Numbered from the stretch's first letter, positions 15,882 through 25,828 are shown. The stretch: 40,855 nucleotides of DNA from Pseudomonas syringae pv. cilantro (GCF_001293775.1 NZ_LGLN01000086.1:118481-159335); one strand, 5' to 3'. Program-made: numbers and translations. Notes: a model not told the origin generated them from the sequence alone.

Positions 15882-16319
15882 TTATGTTTCAAACAGGAAT
15901 GTCACAGGGCCATCATTTATCAGGTGCACCTGCATATCTGCACCAAACTGGCCCGCCGCCACGACCGGATGCGCAATTCTGGCCTGGCTCAGTAAATAGT
16001 CGAACAGTTCGGCACCCAGCGCTGGAGCAGCAGCTTTCGAGAACCCGGCGCGCAATCCGCTTTTGGTGTCAGCAGCCAGTGTGAACTGCGAAACCAGCAG
16101 CAATCCGCCGTTCACATCACGCAACGACAGGTTCATCTTGCCGTCGGCGTCGCTGAACACCCGATAATTGAGCAGCTTGTGCAGCAACTTATCGGCACTG
16201 GCCCGGGTGTCTTGAGGCTCGATGCCCACCAACACCAGAATGCCCTGATCGATAGCGCCGACCACCTCCGTTCCGACCTCGACGCGCGCACTGCGCACGC
16301 GCTGCAACAAACCTTTCAT
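15882..16319 (-). CDS. dtd: D-aminoacyl-tRNA deacylase
   Basis: 145 residues, the standard length. It hydrolyses D-amino acids (and glycine mischarged on tRNA-Ala) from tRNA, as a proofreading enzyme that acts as a homodimer. Both signature motifs are present: SQFTLAAD in the middle, and the Gly-cisPro motif at residues 137-138 in NDGPVTFLFE, which gives chiral selectivity by reaching into the partner subunit. It lies 42 bases after pip on the same strand, so the two are probably one transcript. Confidence 0.97.
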   Translation of the reverse strand: MKGLLQRVRSARVEVGTEVVGAIDQGILVLVGIEPQDTRASADKLLHKLLNYRVFSDADGKMNLSLRDVNGGLLLVSQFTLAADTKSGLRAGFSKAAAPALGAELFDYLLSQARIAHPVVAAGQFGADMQVHLINDGPVTFLFET

Positions 16320-16361
16320 AAAGACTTCCAGACTTGGTAAACAAACAACCCAGTAAAGCGA

Positions 16362-17333
16362 TCAGGCTTCTTCAGGAGGCAAATCGAGAAGATTCTGCGC
16401 CACCTGCGCTGCGGCACGCACCAGCGCGTCGGCGATACCTGGCTCGGACGCCGAATGCCCCGCTTCGCGAATCACTTGCAGCTCGCTGCCAGGCCAGTTC
16501 TGGTGCAGTTCCCAGGCGTTATCAAGCGGGCAGATGACGTCGTAGCGCCCGTGGACGATGATCGCCGGCAGGTGGGCGATTTTCGGCATGTCGCGAATCA
16601 GCTGATTTTCTTCCAGAAACGCCTTGTTCATGAAGTAGTGGCATTCGATGCGCGCGATGGACAGCGCCCGATGCGGATCGGTGAAGCGGTCAACCACCTG
16701 TGGGTTGGGGCGCAAGGTTGCGCAACGGCCTTCCCAGGTAGACCAGGCCTTGGCGGCATGCATCTGGGCGATCTGGTCCGGGCCGGTGAGGCGCTTGTGG
16801 AAGGCGGACAAGAGATCGTGGCGCTCATCGGCCGGGATCGGCGCGACGTAATCCTGCCAGTAATCCGGGAACAGGCGGCTGGCACCGGCCTGATAGAACC
16901 AGTCGATTTCCTGCTGACGGGCGAGAAACACGCCACGCAGAATCATGGCATGCACGCGATCCGGATGAGTCTGAGCGTAAGCCAGCGCCAGGGTCGAGCC
17001 CCACGAACCGCCGAACAGCACCCACTTTTCAATGCCCAGGTGCTCGCGAATCACTTCGAGGTCTTCGACCAGTTTCCAGGTGGTGTTGTTTTCCAGGCTG
17101 GCATGCGGCGTGGAGCGGCCGCAACCGCGCTGGTCGAACGTGACGATGCGGTATAGATTCGGATCGAAATAGCAGCGGCTGTGCGCATCGCACCCGGAAC
17201 CCGGGCCGCCGTGGATAAACACCACTGGCAGACCTTCAGGCGAGCCGCTTTCGTCGACGTAGAGCACATGCGGTTGTTCCACGGCCAGATCGTGCCGGGC
17301 GTAGGGTTTGATCTGCGGGTACAAAGTCTGCAT
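16362..17333 (-). CDS. pip: Proline iminopeptidase
   Basis: 323 residues. This alpha/beta-hydrolase of peptidase family S33 releases N-terminal proline from peptides. The oxyanion segment HGGPGSG is at 41-47, and the nucleophile Ser110 lies in GGSWGS. The catalytic Asp is likely in HGRYDVICP (about 270), and the His in REAGHSASEP near the end. There is no signal peptide, so it is cytoplasmic. It is transcribed with dtd and diverges from glgP. The family includes prolyl aminopeptidases with broader amide-hydrolase activity, but the close fit in length and motifs favours Pip. Confidence 0.95.
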   Translation of the reverse strand: MQTLYPQIKPYARHDLAVEQPHVLYVDESGSPEGLPVVFIHGGPGSGCDAHSRCYFDPNLYRIVTFDQRGCGRSTPHASLENNTTWKLVEDLEVIREHLGIEKWVLFGGSWGSTLALAYAQTHPDRVHAMILRGVFLARQQEIDWFYQAGASRLFPDYWQDYVAPIPADERHDLLSAFHKRLTGPDQIAQMHAAKAWSTWEGRCATLRPNPQVVDRFTDPHRALSIARIECHYFMNKAFLEENQLIRDMPKIAHLPAIIVHGRYDVICPLDNAWELHQNWPGSELQVIREAGHSASEPGIADALVRAAAQVAQNLLDLPPEEA

Positions 17334-17612
17334 AAGTGCTCCATAAGTCCAGTCAAGAGGCTTCTGATGTCCTGCCGTCGGGCATCATAAACCCGAAACG
17401 AAGAATCAGCATGCTGCACGTCATTGATTAACATGGAACAATCAATGCAAGCGTTTTGCCAATTTGCCCGAATAGCGAACCAGAACAGTCAGGCTGGGTC
17501 GAAGCGTGAGTCGTAAACCGAATTATTTCTTTATTTACAGGAAATAACTGACGACACGCCTACAGTCTAAGAATCCCATCTCCCATTCGTCAGACTACTT
17601 GAGGTTGTATCG
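17334..17612. promoter_or_regulatory. Divergent pip/glgP intergenic region with two palindromes
   Basis: 279 bases with no gene. It holds CATTGATT (17422-17429) / AATCAATG (17440-17447), an 8-bp dyad with a 10-base spacer that could be an operator. It also holds TTATTTC (17523-17529) / GAAATAA (17541-17547), an AT-rich dyad nearer glgP. The regulators are unknown. Confidence 0.4.
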
Positions 17613-20063
17613 ATGTCTCAGGAACCACTTGTTCGTGACGCTGATGTGGCTGCTTTTCGCGCCGCTGTGCTCGCCAAACTCACCTATTCGGTGGGCAAGG
17701 ACCCCGACCATGCGTTTGAGCATGACTGGTTTGAAGCGACCGCCCTTGCTGCCCGCGACCACATGGTCGAGCACTGGATGGATCACACGCGCCATATCTA
17801 TCGCAAGGTTCAGAAGCGGGTTTACTACCTCTCGCTGGAATTCCTGATCGGCAGGCTGCTGTACGACAGCCTGAGCAACCTCGGTCTGCTGGAGATCGCC
17901 CGCGAAGCCTTGACCGAGCTGGGCGTGGACATTGAGCGTATTCGCTTGCTCGAGCCCGACGCAGCATTGGGTAACGGCGGCCTGGGTCGCCTGGCGGCGT
18001 GCTTCATGGAAAGCATGTCGACCCTCGGCATTGCCGGTCACGGTTACGGGATTCGTTACGAGCACGGCCTGTTTCGTCAGGGCATCGTCGACGGCTGGCA
18101 ACAGGAGCAGACCGAAAACTGGCTGGACTTCGGCAACCCGTGGGAATTCGAGCGTCCGGAAGTGGTGTACTCCATCGGCTTCGGCGGCAGCGTCGATACC
18201 GTTCCGAGCGAAACCGGTGAATCGCGTCAGGTCTGGCGTCCGGGCGAAACGGTGCGGGCCATTGCTTACGACACTCCCGTGGTGGGCTGGCGCGGCAAGA
18301 GCGTCAACACCCTGCGTCTATGGCGCGCCCGCGCGGTAGAAGACCTGCACCTGGAACGCTTCAACGCGGGCGACCACTTTGGCGCCGTTGCCGAAGTGGT
18401 CCGTGCAGAAAGTATTTCCCGCGTGCTGTACCCGAACGACGCGACCGAGGCCGGTCAGGAACTGCGCCTGCGTCAGGAGTACTTCTTCGTTTCGGCATCG
18501 CTGCAGGATTTGCTGCGTCGCCACCTGAACCAGCACGCGACGCTGACCGACCTGGCCGAGCACGCTGCGATCCAGATGAACGACACGCACCCGTCGATTG
18601 CCGTGGCCGAGCTGATGCGTCAGTTGATCGACAACCACAATATTCCGTGGGACACCGCCTGGAAAATCACCGTCGGCACCCTCGGTTACACCAACCACAC
18701 GCTGCTGCCGGAAGCACTGGAAACCTGGTCGGTCGGCCTGATGGAGCGCATGCTGCCGCGCCACATGCAGATCATCTACCTGATCAACGCGCAACATATC
18801 GATACGCTGCGCGCCAAAGGTGTCGACGACGTCAACGTGCTGCGTGCGGTGTCGCTGATCGAAGAAGACAACGGCCGCCGCGTGCGCATGGGCAACCTTG
18901 CGTTTCTCGGTTCGCACAGCGTCAACGGCGTTTCGGCGTTGCACACGCAACTGATGCGCAAGACCGTGTTCGCCGAGCTGCACAAGATCTACCCGGACCG
19001 GATCAACAACAAAACCAACGGCATTACCTTCCGCCGCTGGCTGTTCCAGGCCAACCCGAAGCTCACCGAAATGCTTGTCGAGGCGCTGGGTGAAGATGTG
19101 CTGGACAACGCCGAGACCCGTCTCAAAGAACTCGAACCGTTCGCCGAACAGTCGTCGTTCCGCAAGCAGATGGCTGATCAGCGCTTGCACAGCAAACGCG
19201 CACTGGCCGCGATCATTCACGAACGCCTGGGTATCGCAGTCAATCCGGCGGCGATGTTCGACGTTCAGGTCAAACGTATCCACGAATACAAGCGCCAGCT
19301 ATTGAACTTGTTCCACACCGTGGCGCTGTATCAGGCCATTCGTGCCGAGCCGGGTACGGACTGGGTACCGCGCGTGAAAATCTTCGCGGGCAAGGCGGCA
19401 GCCAGCTATCACTCGGCCAAGCTGATCATCAAGCTGACCAACGACATCGCGCGGACCGTAAACAGCGACCCGACGGTGCGTGGTTTGCTGAAAGTGGTGT
19501 TCATGCCCAACTACAACGTCAGCCTGGCGGAGAGCATCATCCCGGCCGCCGACCTTTCCGAGCAGATTTCCACAGCGGGCCTGGAGGCGTCGGGCACCAG
19601 CAACATGAAGTTCGGCCTCAATGGCGCGCTGACCATCGGCACGCTGGACGGCGCCAACGTGGAAATGAGCGAGCAGGTCGGGCTGGAGCACATGTTCATC
19701 TTCGGCATGACCTCGCAACAGGTCGAAGCCCGCAAGCAGGCCGGCGACTTCAGTGCATATGCCGACGTGGCTGCATCGGGACGCCTGAACGACGTATTGC
19801 AGGCGATTCGTGGCGGGGTGTTCTCGCCGGATGATCCGAACCGTTATGTCGGGCTGGTCGATCAGTTGCTGGCGTACGACCGCTTCCTGGTCTGTGCTGA
19901 CTTCGATTCGTACTGGGCCGCTCAGGCCAAGGTCGAAGAACGCTGGCACGATTCCAAGGAATGGTGGCGCTCGGCGGTGCTAAACACCGCACGCATGGGC
20001 TGGTTCTCCTCGGACCGGACCATTCGTGAATACGCCGGGGATATCTGGAAGGCGCTGGACTGA
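17613..20063 (+). CDS. glgP: Glycogen/maltodextrin phosphorylase
   Basis: 816 residues, the usual bacterial length. It releases glucose-1-phosphate from alpha-1,4 glucan ends using PLP as cofactor. The PLP lysine is Lys666 in SGTSNMKFGLNG. Other marks are the N-terminal YYLSLEFLIGR, GNGGLGRLAACFMES, and QMNDTHPSIAVAELMR segments, all intact. The protein is cytoplasmic. The ATG has TGAGG upstream. No other glycogen or trehalose gene lies in the window, so its partners (synthase, branching and debranching enzymes) must be elsewhere. Maltodextrin versus glycogen preference cannot be read from the sequence. Confidence 0.97.
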   Translation: MSQEPLVRDADVAAFRAAVLAKLTYSVGKDPDHAFEHDWFEATALAARDHMVEHWMDHTRHIYRKVQKRVYYLSLEFLIGRLLYDSLSNLGLLEIAREALTELGVDIERIRLLEPDAALGNGGLGRLAACFMESMSTLGIAGHGYGIRYEHGLFRQGIVDGWQQEQTENWLDFGNPWEFERPEVVYSIGFGGSVDTVPSETGESRQVWRPGETVRAIAYDTPVVGWRGKSVNTLRLWRARAVEDLHLERFNAGDHFGAVAEVVRAESISRVLYPNDATEAGQELRLRQEYFFVSASLQDLLRRHLNQHATLTDLAEHAAIQMNDTHPSIAVAELMRQLIDNHNIPWDTAWKITVGTLGYTNHTLLPEALETWSVGLMERMLPRHMQIIYLINAQHIDTLRAKGVDDVNVLRAVSLIEEDNGRRVRMGNLAFLGSHSVNGVSALHTQLMRKTVFAELHKIYPDRINNKTNGITFRRWLFQANPKLTEMLVEALGEDVLDNAETRLKELEPFAEQSSFRKQMADQRLHSKRALAAIIHERLGIAVNPAAMFDVQVKRIHEYKRQLLNLFHTVALYQAIRAEPGTDWVPRVKIFAGKAAASYHSAKLIIKLTNDIARTVNSDPTVRGLLKVVFMPNYNVSLAESIIPAADLSEQISTAGLEASGTSNMKFGLNGALTIGTLDGANVEMSEQVGLEHMFIFGMTSQQVEARKQAGDFSAYADVAASGRLNDVLQAIRGGVFSPDDPNRYVGLVDQLLAYDRFLVCADFDSYWAAQAKVEERWHDSKEWWRSAVLNTARMGWFSSDRTIREYAGDIWKALD

Positions 20064-20089
20064 CCCAGCGCTGAGCGTTATACGCAAGT

Positions 20090-20128
20090 CTTGTGGGAGC
20101 GAAGCGTCGTCCGGCTCACTCCCACAAG
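20090..20128. repeat. REP-like hairpin after glgP
   Basis: CTTGTGGGAG (20090-20099) pairs with CTCCCACAAG (20119-20128) around a 19-base loop. The GTGGGAGCGAAGC wording is typical of Pseudomonas extragenic repeats. It may double as the glgP terminator; there is no T tract. Confidence 0.7.
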
Positions 20129-20248
20129 GGTCTTCGTCCTGCCAAAACTCTCGTGCCTGCGGGCCACATAAAACATTACAAACGATGTCCGCCCGCCCCT
20201 ATATACTGCCGACGATAAACATTCACCCCTCGAAAAGGATGTCGTCGC

Positions 20249-23050
20249 GTGCTCTGGATTTGTCTGGTGATGGGCGGTGCGCTGCTGGGCTACTCGTTGA
20301 GTTACGACGAGTGGACCGGTGCGCTGATTGGCGCGCTCATGGGCGGGGCAGTCTGGGCGGGCATTCGCATGCGCGTGCTGGGCAGCCAGGCTGCTGACCA
20401 GTCGCGACAGCTACTCGCCACCCGCAAAGACATCGACACCCTCCAGCAGCGCCTGAATGCGCTCGAACGTCAGTCAGTGCCTGGCGTGCCGCCGGCTCGG
20501 GACAACGCGCCGTTGCCGCTGGACGCCGTCATTCTCGCCGCACCCACCGAAGGTCCCGAGCTGATCTGGGACCTGCCGGACGAGCCACAGGCAACGCCTG
20601 CTGCCGAACCTGCCACAGCAATTGCTCAGCCATCACGCCCGGCAAAACCCAATCTGCTGGACAGTGCCATCGAGCGCGCCAGGAACTGGTTGCTGGGCGG
20701 CAACACGGTCCTGCGGGTCGGCGTGGTCGTGCTGTTTCTCGGCCTGGCTTTTCTGCTGCGTTACGCCACCGAAGGCCTGGTCGTGCCGATTCAAGCGCGC
20801 TATGCCGGGGTCGCCGCCAGTGCGCTGGCATTGCTCGGGCTGGGGTGGTGGCTGCGGCTGCGCAACGGGCCTTACGCATTGATGCTGCAAGGCACCGGCA
20901 TCGGCGTTTTGTACCTGACGGTGTTTGCCGCGATGAAACTGCATGCCCTGCTGGACCCTGCACCGGGCTTTGTCCTGCTGGTGGCAATCACCACCTTCTC
21001 GGCCATTCTCGCGCTGACCCAGAATTCCCTGGCACTGGCCTGCGCTGGCGCGCTCGGCGGATTTGCGGCACCGCTTCTGGCCTCGACCGGGCAAGGCAGC
21101 CACGTTTCGCTGTTCAGCTACTTTGCCCTGCTCAACGTCGGCATCATCGCCATTGCCTGGTTCAAGGCCTGGCGCATCCTTAACCTGATCGGCTTCTTCG
21201 GAACGTTCGGCATCGGCTTTGCTTGGGGCATCAGCGCCTATACGCCCGAACTGTTCTGGAGCACCGAACCGTTCTTGATTCTGTTTTTCCTGATGTACCT
21301 GGCCATCGGCCTGTTGTTCGCCCGCCGCACGCTACTGGAGCTCGGCGACCCGCCGCCAGACGGGACCCGCAAAAACCTGCTGCGCTGGTCGGCGCGCCAA
21401 GGTGATTACGTCGACGGCACACTGCTGTTCGGCACGCCGATCGTCGGTTTCGGCCTGCAATACGCGCTGGTCGAGCACCTTGAGTTTGGCGCCGCATTCA
21501 GCGCGCTCACGCTGGGCCTGATCTACATGGCGCTGGCGCGCTGGCTGACCACGCGCGCGCCCGGCCGCACCGTTTTACTGATGGAAACCTGCCTGGCGCT
21601 GGGCGTGGTGTTTGCAACGCTGGCCATCCCCCTAGGCCTCGGCTCGCAATGGACGACCAGTGCCTGGGCGGTGGAAGGCGCAGCGGTGTTCTGGCTGGGC
21701 TTGCGCCAGCAACGCAGGCTGGCTCAGGTGTTCGGCCTGCTGTTGCAACTGGGGGCCAGCGCCATTCTGATCAGCGACAGTTCGACGCAGGCCTTCGCGG
21801 GCGACTACTGGACACCGATGATTCTGGCTGTCGCGGCGTTGATCAGCGCCTGGTGCGTGTTCCATTTCAACGCTATGACGCTGATGGCGCCCAACCGCGC
21901 CAGAGCAGTGCTGGTCATCTGGGGCACGCTCTGGTGGATGGTGTCGCTGGTCAGCGCTGTGGATCTGTACGCGCCAGCGCACTTCCAGACCGCAGCGCTG
22001 CTGATCGCACTCGCACTCAGCGTGGCGCTCTGGGCCGCACTCGCCAGGCGTTTGCGCTGGACTGACCTGGCCGCACTGTGCAGCGTACTCACGCCCGTCT
22101 GCGCACCGCTGCTGCTGTTCTCGCTCGACAGGCAGGACAACCCGGCGGCCAGCGGCGGCTGGCTGGCGTGGAGCGTGGTGTTCATCGTGCATCTGCTGAC
22201 CCTGCGCCACCTGGCAGACCTGCAATCGCTCTTTGCAAAACGGGTCGCCCATACCGCTGGCTGCCTGCTGTTGCTCTGCGTACTGGCGCTGGAGCTGCGT
22301 TTTGGCCTGCTGCAATTGTCCGAGTACTACAACGCCTGGCGCTGGCTGGGCTGGGCGATTCTGCCAAGCCTGTTCCTGCTGGCGATGAGTTCCGGCCGTA
22401 ACTGGCCATGGCCGGTGAAAGCCTGCCCCGAGGCCTATCATGTCGGCGCTGCTGCGCCACTGGCGATCCTGATGCTGGCGTGGTTCTGGCTGGCGAACCT
22501 GTTCAGCGATGGCGCGGCCGACCCGCTGCCTTATGTGCCGCTGCTCAATCCGCTGGAAATCGGCCTGTTGCTGGCGCTGGCCGGCGTGTGCCTGTGGATG
22601 CGCAAGTACCTGACGCACCAGCGCAATCACACCCTGTTGCTGGCAGGCGCATCGCTGTTCGCACTGGTCACGGCCATGGTCATGCGCACCGCCCGGCATT
22701 GGGCCGATGTAGCGTGGTCCAGCGAGGATCTGCTGGCGTCGATGCGCGTTCAGGCCGGGTTGTCGATCGTCTGGACGCTGATGGCGCTGGCCTTGATGAT
22801 CGGCGGCCATGTGCGCGCCAACCGCGAGTTGTGGCTGGGCGGCGCAGCGTTGATCGGGGTGGTGGTGATCAAGCTGTTCTTCGTCGAACTGAGCAATCGC
22901 GGCGGCATGGAGCGCATCGTCTCGTTCATCGGTGTTGGCATTTTGCTACTGGTGGTGGGATATTTCGCACCCTTGCCGCCGAAACGTCCTGCGCATAACG
23001 TTGGCGCAGATCCAGGGCCCGGCCCGACTGCCGCGCCTGATACACCATGA
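20249..23050 (+). CDS. DUF2339 domain polytopic membrane protein
   Basis: 933 residues from a GTG with AAAAGGA about ten bases upstream. The function is unknown. It starts with one or two short hydrophobic helices (about 1-40), then a probable coiled coil (50-75), then a Pro/Ala linker (about 80-135). From about residue 145 to the end it is almost continuous membrane helix with short loops, perhaps twenty or more segments. Family DUF2339 is defined by this layout. The stop overlaps the start of the DUF3999 gene (ATGA). The two are usually neighbours in gamma-proteobacteria, which suggests a two-part inner-membrane/periplasm system. The C-terminus is Pro-rich. Confidence 0.9.
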   Translation: MLWICLVMGGALLGYSLSYDEWTGALIGALMGGAVWAGIRMRVLGSQAADQSRQLLATRKDIDTLQQRLNALERQSVPGVPPARDNAPLPLDAVILAAPTEGPELIWDLPDEPQATPAAEPATAIAQPSRPAKPNLLDSAIERARNWLLGGNTVLRVGVVVLFLGLAFLLRYATEGLVVPIQARYAGVAASALALLGLGWWLRLRNGPYALMLQGTGIGVLYLTVFAAMKLHALLDPAPGFVLLVAITTFSAILALTQNSLALACAGALGGFAAPLLASTGQGSHVSLFSYFALLNVGIIAIAWFKAWRILNLIGFFGTFGIGFAWGISAYTPELFWSTEPFLILFFLMYLAIGLLFARRTLLELGDPPPDGTRKNLLRWSARQGDYVDGTLLFGTPIVGFGLQYALVEHLEFGAAFSALTLGLIYMALARWLTTRAPGRTVLLMETCLALGVVFATLAIPLGLGSQWTTSAWAVEGAAVFWLGLRQQRRLAQVFGLLLQLGASAILISDSSTQAFAGDYWTPMILAVAALISAWCVFHFNAMTLMAPNRARAVLVIWGTLWWMVSLVSAVDLYAPAHFQTAALLIALALSVALWAALARRLRWTDLAALCSVLTPVCAPLLLFSLDRQDNPAASGGWLAWSVVFIVHLLTLRHLADLQSLFAKRVAHTAGCLLLLCVLALELRFGLLQLSEYYNAWRWLGWAILPSLFLLAMSSGRNWPWPVKACPEAYHVGAAAPLAILMLAWFWLANLFSDGAADPLPYVPLLNPLEIGLLLALAGVCLWMRKYLTHQRNHTLLLAGASLFALVTAMVMRTARHWADVAWSSEDLLASMRVQAGLSIVWTLMALALMIGGHVRANRELWLGGAALIGVVVIKLFFVELSNRGGMERIVSFIGVGILLLVVGYFAPLPPKRPAHNVGADPGPGPTAAPDTP

Positions 23051-24426
23051 GGAAGCCGTTCTTGAGTCATCCTGCCATGAAAGTCGCCGTGCTTGGCCTT
23101 GCCCTGTGTGCGGCGATCAGCGCCAGCGCTCAGGACAAACCGGCGGATTTTGCCAGTCAGACACCGCTGACACTCAGCGGCGAGGGGCCGTGGTATCGCA
23201 TTGAATTGCCGCTTGCCGTGCAACTGAATGCGCGACAGGCTGATCTGGGTGACGTTCGCGTGTTCAACGCCGAGGGACAGCCGCAGGCCTACGCGATCAC
23301 GCCGCGTGAGCCTGCGCGCGAGCAAGAGCCCGCGCCCATCGAGGTCAAATGGTTTGCGCTGTACAGCACTCAGGAAGCAGGCGACGCTGTGCCGGTGATT
23401 CGCATCGAACGCTCGAGCAACGGCAGCGTGATCGAAGTCCAGCCGCAGAGCGACATCGAGGCCGGCGAAGAAGTGCTGCGCGGCTGGCTGCTGGACACCA
23501 GCGCCATCAAGGCGCCACTGGAACAACTGATTATCGACTGGAGCACGGAGCGCGAAGGCTTCCAGCACTTCAGCATCGAGGCCAGCGACGACCTGCAGCA
23601 TTGGCGCGACTGGGGCGAGGGGCAAGTTGCACGCCTGTCGTTTGCCGATGAAGTGGTCGAGCAGCGCGAAGTTGGCCTGCCTGGTCAAAGTGCGCGTTAT
23701 CTGCGCCTGCTGTGGCGCGCGACGCACAGTGCGCCACTGCTGATTTCTGCCCACCTGCTGAGCGCCAGCAGCGACAACCCGACACCGCCACTGACCTGGT
23801 CGCCGCCGGTCAAAGGCACTGTCGAAAGCCCCAACGAATACGTCTGGCAGTTGCCGGCAGGTTTGCCGATAGGGCGCGTGAAAGTCGATATTGCCCAGCC
23901 CAACAGCCTGGCGCCTGCAATTCTTTATGGACGTGTCGATGCCAGACAGCCATGGCAACCGGTCAGCAGCGGTCTGTTGTATCGCCTGTCACAAAACAAC
24001 AGCGATGTCTTGCAGGATCAACTGCAACTGTCCGGGCGGATCGTCCAGCAGCTCAAGCTGGTGGTGGATGACCGCGGTGGCGGTCTGGGCAGCGAGGCTC
24101 CGCTGTTGAGCGTGGCCGTACCGGCGACCGAGGTGGTATTTCTGGCACGCGGCAACGGACCGTTCACACTGGCGGTCGGCAACCCGACGGCCAAGGCGGT
24201 GAACCTGTCGCTAGCGACTCTGATCCCTGATTTCAGCCCGCAAAAGCTTGCCCTGATCGGCACCGCGCAACCCGCCGCGGCAGCCGTCGCCGACATGACA
24301 GCGGCACCGCCAGCGGCGCAGCAAAGTGCTGACTTCAAACGCATGGGGCTGTGGGCGATTCTGGTGGTGGGCGTGCTGTTTCTGGGCTGGATGGCGTTGA
24401 GCACCTTGCGTGCGTCGAAACGCTGA
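23047..24426 (+). CDS. DUF3999 domain protein, periplasmic with C-terminal anchor
   Basis: 459 residues. It has an N-terminal signal sequence with likely cleavage at SASA-QD (about 29), a large periplasmic beta-rich part (about 30-420), and a single C-terminal membrane helix (about 433-452) followed by a short basic end (RASKR). This is therefore a type I membrane protein facing the periplasm. The middle part (around 165-195, FQHFSIEASDDLQHWRDWGEG) resembles a galactose-binding/discoidin-like sandwich, a cautious structural reading. Its start overlaps the DUF2339 stop; a second possible ATG lies at 23077. The function is unknown. The tight coupling suggests it works with the DUF2339 membrane protein. 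Confidence 0.88.
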   Translation: MRKPFLSHPAMKVAVLGLALCAAISASAQDKPADFASQTPLTLSGEGPWYRIELPLAVQLNARQADLGDVRVFNAEGQPQAYAITPREPAREQEPAPIEVKWFALYSTQEAGDAVPVIRIERSSNGSVIEVQPQSDIEAGEEVLRGWLLDTSAIKAPLEQLIIDWSTEREGFQHFSIEASDDLQHWRDWGEGQVARLSFADEVVEQREVGLPGQSARYLRLLWRATHSAPLLISAHLLSASSDNPTPPLTWSPPVKGTVESPNEYVWQLPAGLPIGRVKVDIAQPNSLAPAILYGRVDARQPWQPVSSGLLYRLSQNNSDVLQDQLQLSGRIVQQLKLVVDDRGGGLGSEAPLLSVAVPATEVVFLARGNGPFTLAVGNPTAKAVNLSLATLIPDFSPQKLALIGTAQPAAAAVADMTAAPPAAQQSADFKRMGLWAILVVGVLFLGWMALSTLRASKR

Positions 24427-24560
24427 AACGCACGGCTCGTCTGCTTCGGTTTGCCCGACATCTGAACTGAAACAGTCATCAACCAGTCTGATAGCAGTAT
24501 TACGTCGCCACTCGCGTTAAACTGCCCGGGTTTTCATACCCCCTATTTTCGGAGCTATCC

Positions 24561-25571
24561 ATGTCCCGCGTCACACTAAGTCGTTACTTGATTGAGCAGA
24601 CCCGCAGCAACAACACCCCTGCCGATCTGCGCTTCCTGATCGAAGTTGTGGCGCGCGCTTGCAAGGAAATCAGCCACGCGGTCTCCAAGGGCGCGCTGGG
24701 TGGCGTATTGGGCAGCATGGGTACCGAAAACGTACAGGGTGAAGTGCAGAAGAAGCTCGACGTGATCTCCAACGAGATCCTGCTCGAAGCCAACGAATGG
24801 GGCGGTCATCTGGCCGGCATGGCGTCCGAAGAAATGGACAACGCCTACCAGATCCCGGGCAAATACCCGAAAGGCGCGTACCTGCTGGTGTTCGACCCGC
24901 TGGACGGCTCGTCGAACATCGACATCAACGCACCGGTCGGCACCATCTTCTCGGTTCTGCGCTGCCCTAACCAGTACTTGACCCAGAACGAGCCGCTGAA
25001 CGAAAAAGCCTTCATGCAGCCCGGCACCGAGCAGGTGGCTGCCGGTTACGCGATCTACGGCCCGCAAACCATGCTGGTGCTGACCCTGGGCGACGGCGTC
25101 AAAGGCTTCACGCTGGACCGCGAAATGGGCAGCTTCGTGCTGACTCACGAAGACATCAAAATCCCTGAGGCCACTCAGGAGTTCGCCATCAACATGTCCA
25201 ACCAGCGTCACTGGGAAGCTCCGGTGCAGCGCTACGTGAACGAGTTGCTGGCCGGTGAAGACGGTCCGTTGAACAAGAATTACAACATGCGCTGGGTAGC
25301 AGCGATGGTTGGCGATGTGCATCGCATCCTGACCCGTGGCGGCCTGTTCATGTACCCGCGCGACAGCCGCGAACCGTCCAAGCCGGGCAAACTGCGCTTG
25401 ATGTACGAAGCCAATCCGATGTCGTTCCTGGTGGAACAGGCAGGCGGCGCGTCGACAGATGGCCACCAGCGTATTCTCGACATCCAGCCGGAGGGCCTGC
25501 ACCAGCGTGTGGCGGTTTACCTGGGCTCCAAACAGGAAGTCGAACGCGTCACGGCCTATCACAAAGAGTAA
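24561..25571 (+). CDS. fbp: Fructose-1,6-bisphosphatase class I
   Basis: 336 residues. It hydrolyses fructose-1,6-bisphosphate to fructose-6-phosphate. In pseudomonads, which lack phosphofructokinase, it also serves the cyclic Entner-Doudoroff route as well as gluconeogenesis. The metal and substrate signature DPLDGSSNID is at 112-121. Further family marks are GTIFSVLR, the sugar-phosphate segment YPRDSREPSKPGKLRLMYEANP (in two parts), and EQAGGASTDG near the C-terminus. It is cytoplasmic. A CGGAG site precedes the ATG. The 134-base gap upstream should carry its own promoter. Confidence 0.97.
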   Translation: MSRVTLSRYLIEQTRSNNTPADLRFLIEVVARACKEISHAVSKGALGGVLGSMGTENVQGEVQKKLDVISNEILLEANEWGGHLAGMASEEMDNAYQIPGKYPKGAYLLVFDPLDGSSNIDINAPVGTIFSVLRCPNQYLTQNEPLNEKAFMQPGTEQVAAGYAIYGPQTMLVLTLGDGVKGFTLDREMGSFVLTHEDIKIPEATQEFAINMSNQRHWEAPVQRYVNELLAGEDGPLNKNYNMRWVAAMVGDVHRILTRGGLFMYPRDSREPSKPGKLRLMYEANPMSFLVEQAGGASTDGHQRILDIQPEGLHQRVAVYLGSKQEVERVTAYHKE

Positions 25572-25593
25572 TAGCGTCTGCTCATGCATGAAC

Positions 25594-25618
25594 GGCGATT
25601 CGGCTTGGTCGAATCGCC
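25594..25618 (+). terminator. Hairpin after fbp
   Basis: Perfect 9-bp stem GGCGATTCG / CGAATCGCC with a 7-base loop, 22 bases after the stop. There is no T tract, so termination strength is uncertain. Confidence 0.55.
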
Positions 25619-25828
25619 TGCAAGCCAGCGAATACTCAGGTAAATGAGCATTCTGGCCGTGCCCACAGCGCAAGGCTGCGGGCCATCGGGTTGCTACACG
25701 GCACAAATCCTTTCCCGACTCGGGAACCAGATCCCCTTTTCATCTTCTAAGCTTGCGGTATTGCGCCAGCGCCAGACTGAATCAGCCTGCATTGCGACGC
25801 GACCCCCTTCCGTTCAGGAGTTACATCC

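Noticed and set aside
21632..22810. 392-codon minus-strand open frame opposite the DUF2339 gene
   Set aside because: The very Gln/His/Arg-rich product is the usual antisense of membrane-helix codons.
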